Shown in pieces: positions 11,792-25,400 of a stretch of DNA of 64,000 nt. Both the position numbers and the translations under genes were made by a program. Below the pieces are notes generated by a model. It had not been told where the DNA came from, did not search any database, and was given only the letters and a program-made list of their open reading frames with translations. Location of the stretch: the NCBI GenBank assembly GCA_907163375.1, contig CAJQUW010005784.1, positions 1 to 64,000 of the forward strand, written 5' to 3'. This stretch comes from Prostheceraeus crozeri. Lineage: Eukaryota; Platyhelminthes; Polycladida; Euryleptidae. Numbering within the stretch: position 1 is the first letter of the stretch; every line of letters starts with the position of its first letter.

Positions 11792-14700
11792 ATCCAAGCA
11801 GTATGGGCGACAATTTGTGTTTTGTGAAATTGATCAGTATTTAGCTTGCTGAAAAAATGCCAATCATGGAAGCACATTTCGATCACCCCTATGCATAGAA
11901 GGATTTACGCACTAGTGCCTAATCGGAGATTACTCATTCCAATTAAGTTACCAGTTACCTTGTACGACTATTGAAATAAGTATATTCGTTACTATGAATT
12001 CAATAGACTGCAATTCATATAATTGTTTTCGATACCACAAGAAATCATAACAATGTGCATGCAGCTTTAAGTAGAATACAAAATGCACATTTCGATTTTT
12101 TGTTTTATCATTCCATAAAGCCATACGAATTAAGAAATGAACAATTCCATAAATAACGCACGGGCGTTCTGACACATAGTCGTCATTTCTCATCATGACT
12201 TTATCCATGAAAATTGCACCATACCATGCCAAATTAGTCTGAAATATTAATCACTTTTCAAATATTCAAAAGTGCTCCCTCTTTCGACGCTAGAGGTCAA
12301 AAGGTCACTGTAAAGCACGGACCACGCAATATGGAAATTTGCGGAAAACCTGGTATTCCACAGATGTTATGATGAAGAAGGAAAGCCTACTTACATGCAC
12401 CTACTCTGTCCATGTCCGATGTCCAACCTGCTCGCGTTCAAATTTCAGGAAATCCGAAATTTACTTGACCCTCTGAACAAATTCACTTGAATCTTGCATT
12501 TTTCTGCTCAACGACCCATGCTTTCTTGTGTTCTCACTTCATCACTAACACAACTTCTTGTTCTAAGTCGACTTATTTTCATTTACATTGAAAATTAACG
12601 ACAAGATATCGTGCTATTTCACAGCGTATGAGAATCTGTAGAGAATACCGCATGTTTATGAGCTTAAATCTACCGTCATCTAGTAAAACTCAAGCTAGAA
12701 ACTGAAACTTCCAACGTATATATCATTGATCCTTGGGCAAAAAGCACTAAAATTCATCTGAATTCAAAGTATGATTCCATTATAAAAGTCGTGGTGGATC
12801 GATATGATCGTTCGAAGTTCGAATCATCTGAATTCTAAAGAAAACATCTATCCTGATTAAAATACTCTTACCAGAAGGCAATCTGATTTTATGAAACGCG
12901 TATTTACGTAGTGTAACATGATAAAACGAATCTATGAACTTCCAGAAAAATATGAAAGCATGACGCCAGCGACCCCTGCAGCAATTAATATATTTCTTAG
13001 TTATTTCATAGCCTGCCTTAAACTAGGGCATTGATACATGACGTCTTCAAATTGATCCAAACACATGGAGTAGTTCTTCAATTCATTCAACTCCTTCTCC
13101 AACAGATCTTCGAGTTGAATATTTCTTGTCCACATTTGAGTCATAGAAAAATATTTTAATTAGAGATGACAAAGAATCAAACTGTTAAAGCGAGTGCTTT
13201 TCATTCAAACTAGCTTATGCAAATTGTTTTCATTAGAAAAACTCCCGAAAAAAACTCTACGATAAAAGATTGATAGGTGACTCATTTATTAACAGCTGTG
13301 TTGACTACTAAAGCTCCGTTGCCGCGTTGCCTACTTTGAACTCATGTCATGCAAGACGACATCAGGGAGTTCTAAAGAACTCTGTACTTTAGAACTCCCT
13401 GTACCACATGTTTGGGCATTAAAGTTGCAATACCCACATATTTCTAGTCATTTGACAATTTTCAAAGCAGTTTTACAATCTCTGATTTTCTTTTGATAAG
13501 AAAATGCTTCCTTCCATATTTATCTTCAAACTACTCGCGGGGTAGAGTTCTTCCTCTTCTTTGCCTGAAAACATGTTTCAACTCTTCGTGTCATTACATT
13601 GATTAGGTTCAAATATATTTCATTCAAATGATTTCCCCTAATCATAATGAGAGCTTACCTTGCTATTAGACCTACCGAAGAATTGCTTCATGATGTTCTG
13701 CTGAAAGTTCTCCATAGATAGTATGTCCGCAGACTTTTACGGACTTTTAAAGTTGAGTCCGAAAAGAACTCAGTAAACCTAAATTGTCTGCAAGTCTATC
13801 ATTCCCCCTGTCTTAGTGTGCGAGTCATCCGTGACACCATTCTTCGCACATTTCACTTGGAGTTCTGAAGATGTTCTCGGAATCAATTTCGATAAACGGA
13901 ATTTGACCATCTCGCTCTGATCATTTCCGTAATCATCCGCAGTTGCAGCGGTGGTCATGAAACTAGCCTGTCTCTCATCGTCTCATTATAATACGACTGA
14001 CAAGCGTGGCTCATTTCAAGTAGAACAGCAACTTCACTGTGACATATTATTTTAGCATTTTCTAACGGGTGGCGACTTGTACTCAGCGTATCCAATTGAG
14101 CATGCCTATCACACGCACCGAGGAGTCAAGTTTATGATTAAAACATACGAATGTGAAGATAATTCTCAAAAATTGATGATACTGATATGTAGGCCGGACC
14201 ACATGCCACGATCAATTTTATCAATCGATTTCGTATTGAAATCTCAATGACACTAAAGCGGACAATGGGACGTTGCACTGAAAGATAAACAGGATGCTGA
14301 ACTGTGTCAAACGTCTAATTTGATGTCAAAGTCATGATAACGCCACGCCAGTAAAGAGATTATGACACGGAATACCAGCAATCATGAATGAAGCATATAT
14401 TTCGATAATTAATTCTTGAAAAAACAATATCAGAGAAATTCAATTGCAGTTCGAAGCTCATTTTTGCGGTTTTTTTCACGACCATTTGCGTTACTGCTGT
14501 CACGGTATCACGCATCTGTCAGAGATACTATTCCAACCAAAAATCAGAAGGAAACCTTCAGACATGCTTAATAGCTGTTAGAACACACACAAACAATATG
14601 CAACAAATGAATTCCAAGCTGAACACTGACATATTGAAAAGGCTACCAGACCTAGCCTGACATCCCTCACATTGATACCGGTACACCACCTGGACTCTCT

Positions 14701-15830
14701 ACACAGAGCGTTCAGATTCTTCGCGCAACAGGCGCATCTCTTTTTAGAATTCCTGAAAACGAGCGCCGAAGTCAGGACCAGGCACGACAGATTCGAGGTT
14801 GACAACGCGCCTGCAGTACATACGTAGATATACTATAAGACTTTCTAAAAAAGATAACCAGTTCGTTGAGGCTGGCCAACTGACGCCTGTCTCTCACTTC
14901 TCAATATCATCCCATGTACAGATTCCAGCTCCGATTACAATTTGAATTTACTAACCACAACCTCTGCCTTGGATGCTATAGAGAATTAAAACGTGTTTTG
15001 ACAATCGTTTCGAAAGCAGTGGACACCGGTATGGGGCTTGAAAAGCATCCTTCATATTACAATCATTTGAAAATACACAACATATAAAAAATTGCAATAT
15101 GAATAGAATTCTAAAGAAGGCAAAAATGCTACAGTGCTGAAGTGGTGTCAAAATGCAAACCTACACCATGTTCATCAGTGAATCACTCAAATCGACAAAA
15201 AATACATGAACATCTGGTACCTAAAAGTATTTAGTTTCATTGAATCCAACAGCAATATTCGTTATGTCAGGGAATTTATCGAAACTCAACTTTCCCCTTG
15301 ACGCGGCTTGCTCCGATGTGTATTCGTGCAATTTACTGCGGCACAGTAGGGCATGCTTTTGAACGATGACAGTCAACTGGGTTGAAAAGACTATCTAAGA
15401 CCAAGCGTTTCTTGGTAAAACCTAAAATACAAACAGCTTGCAAGTAATTGATATTTATCAAGTGATACTTATCATTGCTTTGAGAATAAAAAATCTAATT
15501 TTGTTATTTGGGAAAACTTCGCAATTACCTTGAAAAAAGAATTCATTAATATATTTTATAATTTGATACTTTATATCATTAAATATCTGTCCTATTTTAT
15601 TGTCAACGGCCTCCAAGCTTTTGAGGTGTGACTAACTAAAAATAATCGTTAATTGGCTGCCAAAGACTGCAACACTGCGACCGAAGTGATAACACGTGGA
15701 ATTCTAATTATTCCGCAAATTTAAAAAGAAGGTTACTACTCATCGAAGATGGCTGACCGTATTTTTTTGATACACTCTAACAAAAATGATTTCCATTTTT
15801 TTAACATGTGTTCAATGGGGAGTTTGCTAA
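11791..15830. other. No gene seen
   Basis: No splice-supported exon, RNA gene or intact element was recognised. The only clear structure is the 15-bp hairpin at 13363-13401. Open frames here are short, many with non-ATG starts, and show no domain. Confidence 0.45.
13363..13401. repeat. Perfect 15-bp hairpin
   Basis: CAGGGAGTTCTAAAG (13363-13377) is exactly complementary to CTTTAGAACTCCCTG (13387-13401) with a 9-nt loop. A CAGGG start is typical of hAT-type ends, so this may be a tiny folded-back transposon relic. Confidence 0.75.
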
Positions 15831-15866
15831 CTGTTGTTGTCAATGGGGAGTTTGCTCAATGGGGGG

Positions 15867-16223
15867 GGTGCTAACTTCACATCACCGCCATTTTGTGGCT
15901 TCGGGGACAAATTTCTCAGCAAGTGCGGGGATTTAGGTGCTGAAACTTGCTGGCACAATGTTTTTCATGGTCTTCTATCTGTTGTGCGTGTTTCGTATGT
16001 TTTGATTGTGTATTTTGGAAAAAAGTTTTAGTGGCGGTGCTAACTTCACATCACCGCCATGTCGAACTTTCGAGCAGCGATTTTTCCTAAACTAGAGGGA
16101 ATTCTTTCAAAATAATGGGTGGCACATGCTGGCACACTCCATCTAGATCGATTCTGACCGTTGGTTTGACTGGCACATTCCATTTTCAAGATGGCGTTGC
16201 TGAGTGGCGGTGCTAACTTCACA
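15867..16223 (+). promoter_or_regulatory. Three copies of a hairpin-forming motif upstream of the host gene
   Basis: GGTGCTAACTTCACA occurs at 15867, 16037 and 16210. The middle copy is a full hairpin: TGGCGGTG (16032-16039) pairs with CACCGCCA (16052-16059). The first copy keeps the right arm and the third keeps the left arm. CTGGCACA-type words recur between them, and AAGATGGC-type (YY1-like) words occur at 15747 and 16189. The block sits 280-630 bp ahead of the first ATG of the host gene, so it may be its promoter region, or it may be a decayed transposon cluster. Confidence 0.45.
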
Positions 16224-16498
16224 CACGTTAGTGAATGGGTGATGGATGACATGCGGGTGCATGTTTTTAGCTAGTGTTGTGTGTTGCAACTTACTATATG
16301 GTTGCAGTCTCTATAATATCTTCTCCATCAGTGGCACAGCATGTACTATAATGTGTGTATATTTTGTTTGTAACCGTGCAATGATATGATAATTTAATTT
16401 CATCAGCTGATAAACAGCTGTTCTTCAGGTTTCAGCAGTCTCGTCATAGCAAGAATCAATTTCTTCAATCCCTTCTCGAGTAGGAGGTACTACACATT

Positions 16499-19400
16499 AT
16501 GGGTGTGAAGAAGCTTGGTAAGCAGACCAGACAGTCAAAGTTTGTGTGTGGAGATGAAATGACAAAGCCAATGCTGACGAGATCTCGTTCAACAATCAAA
16601 AGATTTTCTCTTAAAAGTGCAGAAACAGTGAATGTGCCGAGTCAACCGGCGCCTCAGCAATCAGTAATGGATGAAGTAAGTTACAAGCACAATTGCTACC
16701 GCATGCATAACACTAAACATTAGCATTTATTGCATTATACTGTTTATATTTATTATACTTGACCTTCAATTGAAAATTATCTGTCAGTGCATTTTACCTC
16801 TGTTCTTTATTGATATTGTGTGACATATTTTTTGGAATACAACAATGTTTGTTGATATTCTAATTAATTACAAATTAGGTGCATTTTCATTTTAAAGTCA
16901 TGTATTTTCTTTTTCTACAATTAAATGATTTTCGCTTTAAAGTGCAGAAGCCGTGAATGTGGCAAATCAACCGGCGCCACAGCAATCAGTAATGGATCAG
17001 GTAAGCAAAAAAACGGACACCGCAGGGACACACCACTCTTTAGTATTTATTGAAGTGCTGCTTATATTGACAACTAATTATGATTGCGTTATTTGTGGCC
17101 ATTGCTTGACATGTCTGGAATTTTGGAATGCTGCTATCGCTTTTCAGGTTTAACAGAAGCTCAAAATATATATATCTCCTTCTTTACTGTGTTGCTATTG
17201 GGATACAGCTAGTAATGTGCCGGTGTTACTGACAGGATGAAAGGTTCCCATCGTACACGCTGTAGACCAGTGACTGTACAGAAAAATATGTAATATCTTC
17301 CCAGTTTAGTTTTAAAAAGCAGCTGTCTTCTGATGAACGATCAAAGATTAAGCTGACATTTTCTCGCCAAAACCAAAGTACCTAGCCCCTAGGGAGTAGT
17401 AATCTTCACGTATGCTTACATGAATGCTTGGTGTCGATAACCCATCGTTTCTGTAGACATACCGTAGTCTTAACATTAGGTATGATTCTATCTATTTGGC
17501 TACCTTGCTGTTCTCTGCTGAGAATGTTAAACACGCCCATGAAGTGCAATGATTTGTCAATTACGTTTTACACTCTGCCCATTATTTCTCTTATCTTCAG
17601 AAATGACTCTGTTGCATAAGTATTTACATTTTTTGGAAACTCTATCACCTATTTTTCAGCTATGTTTCATCATTCTCTTAATCAAATCATCAATTTGAAA
17701 TAGAAGTTAGAAAACCAAGTATTCGATGTTTTTTGAAAATTTCTTCATTGCTTTGTGCCTTGATACTTTGATTTAAATGTACCAAATGTACAGTTGATCT
17801 ACCCATTAATCTGTCCATTAAGTCTACCAAATGGACACTCCTGCTCTTCGTAAATTACTAACACAACAGTGATGTCATATGATAGTTAGGCTTCCATCAG
17901 GGTGAGTAGTAGTAGATGTAGATGTATATTTGTCATAATGATGAGCAGCTTTACAAGTACAACTATGCTGCAGACAGGTTTTATGCATAAATCAATTCAT
18001 TCGAAAAGCACGGCACGAAATTCCATTAAAGAGAAAAATGTTACAGAATAAAGGAAAAAAGAACACAGTCATTGCTAAACAATATGTAATCACAATCGAT
18101 TACAAAGAGATGCAAAACGGCAAGAAAGATCTCTGACGATTTAGTGTTCTTGAAAATGGCACAGCAAGCTTCCTAGATCGTGGCACGGTACGGGGAAGAA
18201 GTGTAGCGTGCACATTACTTGGATCAGACAGTTCATGAAATAATTTTAGACTTGTCGTATGTCTACGAAGGTTCAGAGGCGTAAACGCTGAGCATTGACA
18301 TCCTTCTTCACAGATAATGCGATGAGTTCTACGGCGTATTTTTTCAATCTTGTCTGAGTTTTGATTGCTCATGCCAATAAGAAGTGGTACGTTGTTCTCC
18401 AGAATCGATAAGATAATTTAATTATATTGCAGGGCAAAATCTCTCGTTGAGATATGATTCTTGATACGCTTGATGAGGTAGAATCGCTGGCTTGCTGTTC
18501 TACAAATGTACTTCACGTGATCATCCCAGGTCATTATTTCGCTGTAAATTACCCCGAGGATTCTTAATTGCTTTTCGAATCGAATGCTTCGAGGGCTTTG
18601 TAATTTTGCATTTGACTTCCTCAGTAACATGGACTTTGTTTTAGTTTGATTTAACAGCAGTCCATGTGTTGTAGACCAATTATCCATATGCTGCATTTCT
18701 TCATACAGTTTGCCTTCAACACAGCTATTCTGAAAGAGTTGCACCACGACGATGACATCATCAGCATATTTTGATAAGAGGGTCTCATTCTTGTGAGATT
18801 TCAGAGAGCTCATATGGAGACAGAACAGGAACAGGGATAATTTAACCCCTGCGGCACACCTGAATTAACTGGAGTCATAGCACTGACGATACCATTTCTC
18901 AATTTCACTCGCTGTTGCCGCTCCCTCAAGTAACTGAAGCACCAGATAATGAAGTCTCGAGGCAATGTAGAATCCATTAATGATCTACACAAACTGTGAT
19001 GGTAAAGACGGTCAAACGCCGTTGAGATGTCAAGAGAAATCACTAAGGCTCCTTTCGTTACTTCCTGATCTAAGACAGATGTAATAAAGTCATGCACTCT
19101 TATATGGGCATGAGCCGTAGAGTGATTTGTTCGAAACGCAAATTGTTCAGCTCTATAATTTTCAACGAGAGTGGCTTTGACACTGTCAATGACATACTGT
19201 TCTAAGATTTTGGCAAACACCGGTAAGACAGATATATGTCTGTAATCATTCATATCAGGATTACTCTTCTTCGGTATTGGTGTCACATTCGCAATTCTCC
19301 ATTGTTGTGGTATTATCTTATCCTTTATAGACAAGCAAATGAAATGGGTTAATGGCCCAACCAACTCATGGTGTCCTTCTTTTGCAAGGCGAGGAGGAAT

Positions 19401-22400
19401 ACCGTCATGCCCAACAGATTTTCTAGGATTTAAATGCTTCAGATATGTCAGGGTTTGAAATATATTCACATCTATATTCCGGTCTAGGTTCGAAATACTG
19501 TTGTTGCAAATATTCGAAAAATACTGTTGCAAATAATTTAGAAAAGATACAATTGAACTCTCGCGGTAATCATACACTGTTGATAGAAATGTTTTGTTCA
19601 TTTTAGCATTTTAGCTTGGAGTAACGAAAACAGTACTATGATCGGATTTGCCTATCTGTGGGCCGATAGTCACATACTGGAACTCTAAATCACAAAATAC
19701 ATCGATTGCAACGACTTACTAATTACAACCTTATCTAAAATAGAATCCTTGTGAGTAGGGGAGCAAGCAATTTGAACTGAATCGAGAGAGTCCTCTGTTT
19801 CGGCCGTCGCAAGTTTATTAAAATCCCCGGCTATTACATAATTATCACAACATGAAGAATCACATACTGATGCAACGAATGAGTTGACTCGTCCAAGTTG
19901 GAATGCAAGAATGTTTGGAGGAACATATGAAATAACGAAAAGAATATGCTGTCATATACTGAGAGATAGATTACGAGGGAATCGAAGAAGTTAGGGGCAG
20001 TTGAATCGCAGTTGAGTCGTATAGTGCTGCTTTTCGTGTTGTAAGCGGACTTGTGTCTTAATCTTGGAAGATGTTGGCATGATCCTGTTAATTCGACGAG
20101 ATTAGTTATTTTGACCATTAGATCGAATTTCTCTTGAACTGACATCTCTCGCTCTTGTTGTCATCTTGTGGAAGGTTGTGGAAGGTTAATAGCCAGTCTG
20201 TAGCTATCTGTCTCAGCCTTTTTCGGCACGAGACAAGCACAAAGTTATGTTTACAACCGTTCAAAGATGTGCTTATCACAGTTCTGTGAAATTCTGGCAA
20301 ATATATCAAGGCTGCAGCGGCACGGTTACAGCGGCAAGATGTGTTCACGTGCATTATTACTCTGTAGAAAAAATATATTTTGTAGATAAACCGATCCAAC
20401 AGTCCATGTCAATAGGCTGCTAGCCAGCATTGAGTGCCTGGTTACTTTTGACTCACCCTGTATTTGGCTTGATATGAAGTTCAGTTTATTCATGTTTTAT
20501 GTTGGTACATTAATCACTACATCCTATTATGAGGCAACTATTATTTTAGTGCTATGCGGCTATTCGATAGTATAAAAACTGAAACATGCAGTGCGCATTC
20601 CGCTGTGTTCGTCAGCACAAAGATATTCTGTGTATCATCATAACTATTTTTTGATAAAGAACATTTATTTTGTAGCAGTGCACGTCAAATAATCTAACTA
20701 AATCTAGAGTTTGAGTTCACTGATGCCCATGAATGTCCTTAACAATTACTGTAGATGAGAAACTAATTACGATTATTACAATACAGAAAGGAAGATAAAG
20801 GAAGCTAGTGAATTATCTATATTATATTTTTTATTATTGTTCCGCTAAAAATGAGTCAAGCGTGAAAACAGTGATTCTTGATATGATATCCTGCAATGAA
20901 ATGTTACTAGATCGCTGTTAGCGATATACGGTGACTTATCGTGAAATTTCACAAAACAAATAAAATTATTAGAGGAAATGGTTATAAACATGGCGATGGC
21001 AAAGCATGCGTCCATCCTGGGAAAAACCAGCCTATGTTTGGGAGGAATGCTCTACAAATCCATCTAAAATTGGTAAAAATGTTTGCAGGTTGCATACATA
21101 CCTCGATCAGCTCCCTACCAAAGTCAGTGAGCATCTTGAATCTTGATCGAACTCGAGATGAAAGTTTTTGATGAGTCTGTCCTCGCAAAATTGATAACAG
21201 GGTTTCAAGTGCACCTACTTTTCTTACTTTATTCTACTTTTTCCTGCTTTTCCTCGAAATACCTACTTTTTCCTACATTTTGGACATTCTTCAATTAGTG
21301 TAAATTTTGATAATGAATTAAACGAATAACTAGAAAACGTTTGAAAAACGAAAATGCAAAATATCGAAAATATCAAGCAACCCACCATCATCAAAGTACT
21401 CATATAATCATCCTCAATCCCATTCAGAGTCCCATCAGAGTCATGAACTTTGCAACGAGGTACGTAGTGATACGACACCAATACGCATTGACTAGTGTGA
21501 AAAATCTATAATTCAGAACATTTTATAGTTAGTCGTTTTTGAATGATTATTGTGCGTTAGCGTGATGCTCAGGACTCTCTATTTTCCACTTTCGACGAAA
21601 AGTAAGATATAAGCGAATCAGGAGTTGCATTCACATCGATGTTCGACGAAGCCGAAAATTCGCAAAACCGGAAGCTTTGCTTGTCAGATATTGGTCTGAA
21701 AAAACGGGTCAAATTCAAGTTCGTTTTTTGAAGGCACTGATGTTCGGTCATGCCAAAGGTGACCAGGGTTCTGAAGCCATTATCCAGAGTTTGAGTGAAG
21801 TAGGATTCGAACTGCCTCTAAACAGCTCATCAGTTTAGGCTCAGATGGTCCAAACGTCAACAAATCCATTTTGGAACAAGGTCAACGATCACAAGAGCGA
21901 GATTGGTCTGAGAGCTCTTGCATCATCCATACCCTGCATTCTTCGTATTATTCCAGGGTTCCTACCCATCGGGAAATGTCAGGGAAATGGAATTTTTTCC
22001 CGACACCTGGAAAAGTCAAGTAAGTTTTAAAACAGGGTGAAATTTAACTAAAATGTCAGAGAATTATTTTATCCAAATAAATGTCAGGGAAAGATGTAGG
22101 CTGCTGTACAACTGCAGTTTTCTTCACTGAAAAATTGACTATCGATACTTTTAATAAGATGTTGGTTAGTTTTTAGGAAATTCTTCTCTACCCGATTCAA
22201 TAGAGTGTGTATGTTTCTAACTTATAATTTTCTCGCTTATTGATTATGATATCCAGTGTATTATATGCGCATTGAAATGACATGTATTCAGAGGTAGTTA
22301 TTAAAATATAAAATTACACGAGCAAAGCATGTTTGTTGTAAATTGTGATACCAATACAAATTTCAACAGTTATTTTTTCATTTTGATTTTTTTGTTCTTT

Positions 22401-25400
22401 AGAAGATGTGAAAGTAGCGGAAAGAGCTATATGACTATGGCCAGACATTGTGAAGCACGTTGATGCAGGCATGAAAATGCCTTTCAATGAAATTCCGTCA
22501 TGCACATCTTTCTAAGTAGTTTGCAATGACTTTTTACAATGACCTCTGTTGCTTCACGTTACCTGTTGCTCGGTTTGAGTTGTATTTTGACATTGCCTCT
22601 GAGCGACTTATGATGTGTGCGCTAGGACCTCTACAATCCGACCACCATGCAAGAGAAATCCAATGTTGATTGCCTCGCGAGAGGTTAGATGTCAAGTAGG
22701 CCTTGTATCAAATTCGATTGAATATTTCCTTATGCTTTAATTTCCAATTTATCAACACAGAGAAGTTTATCATCTTTCCTTTTTCTATCGTCAAAATTGT
22801 GATCAATTATTCAAATAATTGCGAAGATTTCTTACAATTATCTCATGTGTGATACTACATTCGCAATAGCCCATGAGTGCATGTACACTGTGAAAATGTG
22901 AACCCATTGGATTCCATGACAGTTGTTTAATTACGTCAACATACATGGACCGATTTTAATTATCAGGTGATATTCTTTATGTCTCAACCTGTAGGTAAAT
23001 TATGCTTGGTTGATACTTAGACTTTATCATTCTTCATCCTGTTAGTATCATCTTCCATTAAAAGTGAACTAACAGGTCTACATGGGCCGACATGAAATAT
23101 TTGCATTAAAGGTATCGGTCTGATTGCACATAAAAGTCAATTGCTGTGTCACCACAGTGTAGTATACGAGATTATACGCTTTTTTGTGCAGGCAACATGC
23201 ATAATCTCCAATCAGTGTTATTAATGTAAAAATCGGTTTCGGTTCCGTTTCTCCTCCTGAACCGGATCCGAATGTATCTAGTGACAGTCTTCCTCCCGGC
23301 TAACAGGGACACTTGTCTGTTGAACGAAATGCTCATGCAAATTAGTTAATGTTATTTGCATCTTATCTCTATCTTAAAAAAGCGATTCCTAAATCGGCAA
23401 TCGAGCTTAAATCTCATATAAAACCATCACAGTGTTGGATTATATAATTTCCCTTCCATAAATGTTTATTAAGGAGTATGGGAGCTGTGTAGAATAATAA
23501 AAACTTGCAATATTTTAAGAATTATATTCACACATGATTTTACAACTTTTTTATTGACATCTTATATAATCCTTTCATCGTCCTTCATTTAAATGCAGCA
23601 ATTTTTGAAGAATTCCTTGTTGATCGTTTTTAGGCATTGAATATCAGCTTCAGGAGAATAAGACTGGTTTCTAGAATAGTCATTCTTGCTGAGAGCAATT
23701 TCGGATAAAGAAGGCTGTCTTTCACCTCAATTTGATTATTCAGATATGCGAGTTTGTGCACAGTATAACTCAAATAGGGAATTTAGATAGCATATTTCAT
23801 TTTATCACGATGCGGAACACAATTTCAAGTTTTAGCTTCGAGATTTGATAATCAAAGAAAGCACAAGTGCAAAATATCATGATGTTAAAATGGCGCATGA
23901 TGAAGCAAACAAAAACACCTCATAGCAACCTACTAAACAAAACGTTCAATTAGAGAGATTGCTCAACGACATATTCGACAGTCTAGTGCCAATTTCCCAA
24001 GGCAAAATCAGCGGCCTCAATTCAGAGGATTAATTCTGTCAATCAAACGTGATCCTCTGCAGCAACTAGACGTTTGCTGTGATGACACAGTGATATACAC
24101 GGCCATCACGACTCATCAAAGGTCCAATTATACCGTTTTAGATATTGTGAGTTAGATGACTATTAGTCGGGATAATGATATTGTGACTTTAGAAGTTTTG
24201 AGGCCCTTCAGCCGTCTGTAAGATTGTGGCATCTATATGACTCCTTCTGTTTGTGTGAATTGCAATTGCGGGGCATGCTAGCGAAGTTCTCATGTGACGA
24301 CAGACTGAAAGACAGTAGTCAGGTCTCCAAGAGGGTAGATCCAGGACCAGCTCCTTCGCTCGGCCGATGGAGATCCCTAGATGTTCGAGGTCTTGTGCTA
24401 CATATGATGATAAGGGAATCCATTCCCCGACAGTCAGCGGTAACGGTAGTCAACCAGCCTACCATAGAGTGGAAGTGTTCCCAAGATGAATCAATCTAAG
24501 GGCGAAAGTAATTCGGTGTGGCATAGTACAAGAAGAAATTGTGCGCAGGAAGGCCTTCTGCAATGAAATTCAGTTTCATGTTTATCAATTAAAGGAATGT
24601 GTAAGTTCCACGTGTATGTACACATGATTTTTCGATAGTATTATTTTCTATTTTTAGATATTCAGCACACCTCTGAGCTGAAAGATGGCATTATAAATCA
24701 AACAAGAGTTCCCATGAAATAAATTCTTAATATGTCTACTGAGCATGTATCATGGTAACTGTATCTTGCTTGCTAATTGGCAGTAGTTCGCATCGAGCCT
24801 AGAGTAAGTAGTTTGAAAAAGGGGTCATTCGTGATTTTCCGGAAATGGCGTGTCGCCGGAATCTCATATATGTTGTACTTCCATGCTTCAAAATAGGAAC
24901 GACTTAACTTGAAGCGGTTTCTCCCATGAACAAAATTTCTACAGATTTTAATTCAGAAAATTTGACTTTCTAGATAACCATTTTTCCCAGAGAGCCAAAT
25001 CTCTCTCCGAAAAACCAAATTATTTTCAGATAACCAGTTTAATCTGCTGAAAAGCCAAATGCTTCCAGAAAACCTTTGAAAATCCGTTTATTTTGAATAG
25101 TATTGTTCAGTTTTCATGCTTGTCGAGATCGCTGTGCTTGTGAATTCATCTGGTGTCTTACTGGTCGACTAATCGACTTAAATGTATCATACAGAATCCA
25201 CCGTAGTCGACTACGGTAGTTTCTGTATGATACATTTGATCTCAAGAGTCATTGCGGGTTGTTTTAGCAAAATTTGTCGTGATATGGTTGTTGGATGTCA
25301 GACGAATACGTTTGACTTAACACGTGTCCAGTTTAAGATCTCACAATAAAGAAATTACCTGGATCATTCCGCTTTTCAGAAATGATTTTGATGACTCGGT

